The position numbers and the translations under genes were made by a program. Shown piece by piece: positions 7,703 to 10,554 of a stretch of DNA of 10,554 bases. The notes under the pieces were generated by a model, which worked only from the letters and a program-made list of their open reading frames with translations, did not search any database and was not told where the DNA came from. Source of the stretch: Candidatus Coatesiibacteriota bacterium. GTDB taxonomy: Bacteria > Oederibacteriota > CAKKQC01. The first letter of the stretch is position 1. Each line of letters starts with the position of its first letter. The stretch is taken from the NCBI GenBank assembly GCA_023265785.1, contig JAHFSL010000044.1, positions 1-10,554 on the forward strand. The letters are read 5' to 3'.

Positions 7703-7999
7703 GTGGCGACCCCCCGGCGCGGTCCCCGGTCTGCCGTGGCGATGCGCTACGACCTCGAGAAGGACCGGGCGCCCAAGATCGTGGCCCGGGGCAAGGGGGC
7801 GATCGCCGAAAAAATCCTGGAGATCGCCCGCCAGAACGGCATTCCCGTGCATGAGGACCCGGAACTCATTGAGGCCCTGGCGCGCCTCGATGTCCAGCAG
7901 GAGATCCCGGCCGAACTTTACCAGGTGATGGCCGAGGTCCTGACCTTTATCTACAAGGCGAACAAGAAGAAAGCCACGCAGGTCCGCCAGGCCGCCTGA
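7703..7999 (+). CDS. Stand-alone FlhB C-terminal-domain homologue (FhlB/YlqH type, EscU/YscU family)
   Basis: 98 residues matching only the cytoplasmic export-gate domain of FlhB: AVAMRYD (11-17), APKIVARGKG (23-32), IPVHED (47-52), IPAELY (68-73) and AEVLTFIYKANKK (77-89). In full-length FlhB the AVALKYD strand directly follows the self-cleaving NPTH motif. Here the preceding residues are RGPRS, so there is no NPTH and no autocleavage, and all membrane helices are missing. This is the known architecture of small FhlB/YlqH proteins, not a truncation accident. I chose GTG 7703, two bases after the fliK stop, because the conserved strand begins at residue 11; an ATG at 7742 would cut into it. 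There is no clear Shine-Dalgarno, so translation is probably coupled to fliK. In full-length FlhB this domain receives the FliK signal, so adjacency suggests these two products interact. The last ten residues are basic. Confidence 0.92.
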   Translation: MATPRRGPRSAVAMRYDLEKDRAPKIVARGKGAIAEKILEIARQNGIPVHEDPELIEALARLDVQQEIPAELYQVMAEVLTFIYKANKKKATQVRQAA

Positions 8000-8003
8000 T
8001 CCC

Positions 8004-8031
8004 GGCGCCGGCCGGGCCGGTCCCGGGCGCC
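8004..8031 (+). terminator. Possible weak GC hairpin after the flagellar operon
   Basis: GGCGCC at 8004-8009 can pair with GGCGCC at 8026-8031, with GGG 8014-8016 against CCC 8022-8024 inside. An alternative fold pairs CCGGG 8012-8016 with CCCGG 8022-8026. It begins five bases after the stop of the FlhB-like gene, where a terminator would be expected. No T-tract follows (TTCCCCGCC), so it does not meet the intrinsic-terminator pattern and could be chance pairing in GC-rich DNA. Confidence 0.25.
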
Positions 8032-8043
8032 TTCCCCGCCAAG

Positions 8044-8052
8044 TGATATTCT
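8044..8052 (+). promoter_or_regulatory. Extended -10-like box just upstream of the glycosidase-like gene
   Basis: TGATATTCT is an AT-rich island in very GC-rich DNA. It reads as TG, one base, then TATTCT (8047-8052), which keeps four of six positions of TATAAT including the first, second and last. No -35-like hexamer is visible 16-18 bases upstream, as tolerated for extended -10 promoters. A start about seven bases downstream would fall near 8059-8060, so the transcript would begin almost at ATG 8063. The absence of a Shine-Dalgarno before that ATG fits. The call rests on pattern only. Confidence 0.35.
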
Positions 8053-8062
8053 GGACCCCGTC

Positions 8063-10033
8063 ATGGGGGAGACACGCGGTCGCACCACGCCCGCGCTCAC
8101 GCCGGTGGGTGGCACTCCGCGCGTGTGCGGGGCCACGAGCACCTTGATCGGGCTCCAGGATGGAGCGCGCAAGACCCAGGTGGAGCGGGATGGCTCCCTC
8201 ATCCTGCCGCAGGGCCGGGTGACATTCGGGGTGGACGGCCGGCCGCTGGGCACCGATGGGCCGCTGGCCCAGAAACTCCTGCGCGGCTACCTGCCGGCCG
8301 TGGTGAGCCAGGATACCCACGGGGACCTGGCCGCGGGCCTGCTGGCCTTTACCGGCCGGACCGCCTGGGGTCCGGTGGATTTCGTGCGCGTCCGCCTGCG
8401 GGCGGACCGCGGCGCCGAGCGCACCGTCCGGTTCACCGCCGGCTGGCATGGCGAGGGGCGGACCGAAGCCGGCCATGCCGTTTCGACGGCGGATGCGCGG
8501 GGTCGCCGCCTGCTCGTCCTCGCGGGCCAGGGCGGCGGCGACGCGTGGACCGCCACGGGAGTCCGGGAGGCGATCCTGCTGGAACGCGCGGGGAGCGTGT
8601 CACCCCAGAATCCCATGGAATTCTGGCTGGTCCTCCCGTGGGATGCCTTTCCCTCGGACCTCAAGGGGATCGAGGGGCTGGATGGCGAGGAGGCGCTCGA
8701 AGGCATGATCCAGGAATGGGAGACCCTGCTGGCCAAAGGCACCAACCTGGAATTGCCCGATGAGGAGGCGGGGCACGACGCCAAGGCCGCCCTCGCCCAG
8801 CTCCTGATCCTGCGTGAACGCGATACGGCCGGCGGCTGGTTCCCTGCCGGGCCGGACCGCGCGCGCGTCTTCGCCCTGCGCGAGGCGGCCGTCATGACCA
8901 CGGCGCTGGCGGCGCACGGGTACGGCGACGAGACGCGCGAGTGCCTGGAATGGCTCCTGGCCCGCCAGCGGCCAGATGGTCGATTTGAATCGTCATCAGG
9001 ACGGTGGGACGGCATCGGGCAGGCGGCCTGGGTCCTGATGGACCGGTTCCACCTGACCCGGGACCTGGGGTGGCTCCGGAAGATCACCCCCGCGCTCCAG
9101 CAGGGGGCGCTCTGGCTGGTGGAGGCCCGCCGGTCCGCCCGGGGCGAGGGCGGCGGCGGGGAGGGGCTCCTGCCCTGCGGCGAGGGCGCGGGCGCCGCGC
9201 GGTTCGAGCAGGCGTTCGCCCCGAACTGCTGGGGTCTGCTGGCCTGCCGGCTGGCGCTGGAGGCCTCGTCCTACCTGGGGCTGGAGACGCCGTGGCTGGA
9301 GGCCGAGGTGGACGAGTGGCGGCTGGCGCTGTCCCGCGCACTCGATGTCAGCCGGGCCTCGCCGGCCGACGAGGCCATGGGCCGGGCCGTGCTTCGCGCC
9401 ATCTGGCCGTGCGAGGTCTTCGAGGCGGACGACGCCCGGCTGGCGCCCGCACTGGCCGCGCTGGGCGAGCGGCTGGATGTCACGGGCGGCGACCCGTTGT
9501 CCGCGGCATTCACCGCCGGGCTGGGACAGGCCCGCCTGCGGCGGGAGGAGTGGGACGGCGCGGCCGCGGCGCTCGGCGCCCTGCGCGCGCGGGCCTCGGC
9601 GACGCGGGGGTGGGCCGATTCCGGCTCCCCGGACGGAATCGAAGGGGCCCCGGCGGCGGAATTCCTTCTCCTCCTGCGCGGCCTGCTCGTGCATGAGGCG
9701 GGCTCCACCCTGCACCTCTTTCCGGGCATTCCCCGCGCCTGGACCGGCTCGGGGCGGCGCATTGATGTGAAACGGCTCCCGACCCAGTTCGGGCTGGTGG
9801 AAGCCTCACTCAAGACCGAGGGGGGCGACACCTACGCGGGGATCGTCCTCACGGCCGGGCGCGAGCCGGACCGGCTGGTCCTCCACCTGCGCTTTGCCGA
9901 GCCGCGCCGCGTGGGCCAGATCGGCATGCACGGCATCTGTGCGGACGAGCGGTTGGACGGTGACCAGTTGGTGATCGAGAAACCGAAGGGCACCCTCTTT
10001 GTCTCGCTCGCCCATGTGAGAATAGAGCCATGA
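8063..10033 (+). CDS. Probable six-hairpin glycosidase-like protein, specific family unknown
   Basis: 656 residues, no signal peptide or membrane helix, so probably cytoplasmic. Residues about 20-220 look like a beta-sandwich (GSLILPQGRVTFGVDGRPLG; VDFVRVRLRADRGAERTVRF). Residues about 225-545 are repeated helix pairs in the style of an (alpha/alpha)6 barrel: FALREAAVMTTALAAHGYGD (about 270), RQRPDGRF then GRWDGIGQAAWVLMDRFHLT (about 306-330), EQAFAPNCWGLLACRLALEA (about 382). The end (LHLFPGIPRAWTGSGRRIDV, then LPTQFGLVEASLK, from about 550) resembles the C-terminal beta unit common after such barrels. This fits debranching or trimming glycosidases, but I cannot name the catalytic acid or base or a GH family, and it may be a non-catalytic relative. 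ATG 8063 lacks a Shine-Dalgarno and sits just after an extended -10-like box. The stop overlaps the lysA start by four bases. Confidence 0.72.
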   Translation: MGETRGRTTPALTPVGGTPRVCGATSTLIGLQDGARKTQVERDGSLILPQGRVTFGVDGRPLGTDGPLAQKLLRGYLPAVVSQDTHGDLAAGLLAFTGRTAWGPVDFVRVRLRADRGAERTVRFTAGWHGEGRTEAGHAVSTADARGRRLLVLAGQGGGDAWTATGVREAILLERAGSVSPQNPMEFWLVLPWDAFPSDLKGIEGLDGEEALEGMIQEWETLLAKGTNLELPDEEAGHDAKAALAQLLILRERDTAGGWFPAGPDRARVFALREAAVMTTALAAHGYGDETRECLEWLLARQRPDGRFESSSGRWDGIGQAAWVLMDRFHLTRDLGWLRKITPALQQGALWLVEARRSARGEGGGGEGLLPCGEGAGAARFEQAFAPNCWGLLACRLALEASSYLGLETPWLEAEVDEWRLALSRALDVSRASPADEAMGRAVLRAIWPCEVFEADDARLAPALAALGERLDVTGGDPLSAAFTAGLGQARLRREEWDGAAAALGALRARASATRGWADSGSPDGIEGAPAAEFLLLLRGLLVHEAGSTLHLFPGIPRAWTGSGRRIDVKRLPTQFGLVEASLKTEGGDTYAGIVLTAGREPDRLVLHLRFAEPRRVGQIGMHGICADERLDGDQLVIEKPKGTLFVSLAHVRIEP

Positions 10034-10554
10034 CGTCCCCTTTCCGGCGGCATGGCGGCCACCTGGCCTGCGAGGGCATCTCCCTGGCGGGGCTGGCGAA
10101 ACGCCACGGCACGCCCCTCTATGTCTATTCGGCCGGCGCCATCCGGTCGGCCGTGCGCGATGTACGCACCGCGTTCGCGGAGTTCGACCCGCTGGTCTGC
10201 TACGCCATGAAAGCCAACTCGACGCTGGGCATCCTCCGGCTCGTGGCGGCCGAGGGGTGCGGCGTGGAAGTGGTGTCCGCCGGCGAACTCTTCCGGGCCC
10301 GGCGGGCCGGCATCGCCCCACGGCGGATCGTCTTCTCGGGCGTCGGGAAAACCGACGCAGAGATCGCGGCTGCCTTGCGCGAGGGCATCCTGATGTTCAA
10401 TGTGGAGTCCATCCCCGAACTGCACGCCATTGCCCGGGTGGCCCGGCGGGTGGGTCGGCGGGCGCCGGTGGCCCTCCGAATCAATCCGCATGTGGACGCA
10501 CATACGCACCGGTACATCACCACGGGCACCCACGAGAACAAATTCGGCATTGAT
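10030..10554 (+). CDS. lysA: Diaminopimelate decarboxylase, N-terminal 175 residues (3' end outside window)
   Basis: LysA decarboxylates meso-diaminopimelate to L-lysine with pyridoxal phosphate, the last step of lysine synthesis, in the cytoplasm. The visible part has the fold-III barrel signatures: GTPLYVYSAGAIR (about 27-39), CYAMKANSTLGIL with the expected PLP-binding Lys61 (codon 10210-10212), GCGVEVVSAGELFRARRAGI, RIVFSGVGKTDAEI, FNVESIPEL, ALRINPHVDAHTHRYITTG and HENKFGID. These are typical of LysA rather than ornithine or arginine decarboxylases. The frame stays open to the window end, so roughly the last 240 residues are missing compared with the usual length near 415. ATG 10030 overlaps the upstream stop as ATGA, which suggests translational coupling; no strong Shine-Dalgarno is visible (GAGAATAGAGCC precedes). 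dapF or dapA often follow lysA, but that lies outside the view. Confidence 0.95.
   Translation, partial: MTSPFRRHGGHLACEGISLAGLAKRHGTPLYVYSAGAIRSAVRDVRTAFAEFDPLVCYAMKANSTLGILRLVAAEGCGVEVVSAGELFRARRAGIAPRRIVFSGVGKTDAEIAAALREGILMFNVESIPELHAIARVARRVGRRAPVALRINPHVDAHTHRYITTGTHENKFGID

Noticed and set aside
7742..7999. ATG 7742 as the start of the FlhB-like gene.
   Set aside because: It would remove the AVA part of the conserved AVAMRYD strand; GTG 7703, two bases after the fliK stop, keeps it.
8000..8062. A small RNA or riboswitch upstream of the glycosidase-like gene or lysA.
   Set aside because: The gap is only 63 bases with a simple GC hairpin. A lysine riboswitch is much longer and none of its structure is visible here or before lysA.
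5171..8476. A 1101-codon minus-strand open frame spanning the fliK 3' half, the FlhB-like gene and the start of the next gene.
   Set aside because: It covers several genes with clear protein-level conservation on the + strand, has Ala/Gly/Thr-rich shadow composition, and shows no domain I recognise.
9004..9696. A 230-codon + strand frame within the glycosidase-like gene.
   Set aside because: Gly/Arg/Ala-rich shadow; the helix-pair pattern is in the other frame.

Overview
The window is uniformly very GC-rich, and every supported gene lies on the + strand. Genes are tightly packed: stop/start overlaps of 1 to 4 bases, and gaps of at most 63 bases. The content points to a flagellated, lysine-synthesising bacterium with a high-GC genome. 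The flagellar accessory set (FapA, a SwrB/DUF6115-like membrane protein, a FliK-like protein, a stand-alone FlhB C-terminal domain) occurs in scattered phyla, so I do not assign a phylum. I saw no RNA genes, insertion sequences, CRISPR arrays or phage genes.

Region 1 (2-7999) reads as one flagellar accessory operon of six genes: the tail of an unrecognised protein; fapA (DUF342, beta-helix plus coiled coil); a small Pro/Ala/Arg-rich protein; a single-pass membrane protein with coiled coil and C-terminal HTH-like segment; a giant 1582-residue FliK-like hook-length/substrate-switch protein; and a 98-residue FlhB C-terminal-domain homologue. The last two are the interacting halves of the flagellar type III export substrate switch, ruler and gate, encoded side by side. 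The membrane protein resembles SwrB, which promotes activation of the same export machine in Bacillus subtilis. No structural flagellar genes are in view.

Region 2 (8000-8062) is the only true intergenic space. It holds a weak GC-rich hairpin and an AT-rich extended -10-like box only a few bases before the next ATG.

Region 3 (8063-10554) is a metabolic pair with a 4-base ATGA overlap: a 656-residue protein resembling the (alpha/alpha)6 six-hairpin glycosidase superfamily, and the first 175 residues of diaminopimelate decarboxylase (lysA), which runs off the window.

The most unusual object is the FliK-like gene. Recognisable N- and C-terminal FliK-type domains are separated by roughly 1,080 residues of Pro/Ala/Val-rich, cysteine-free sequence with short amphipathic helices at intervals. 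Most other long open frames in the window, on both strands, are GC-driven shadows.
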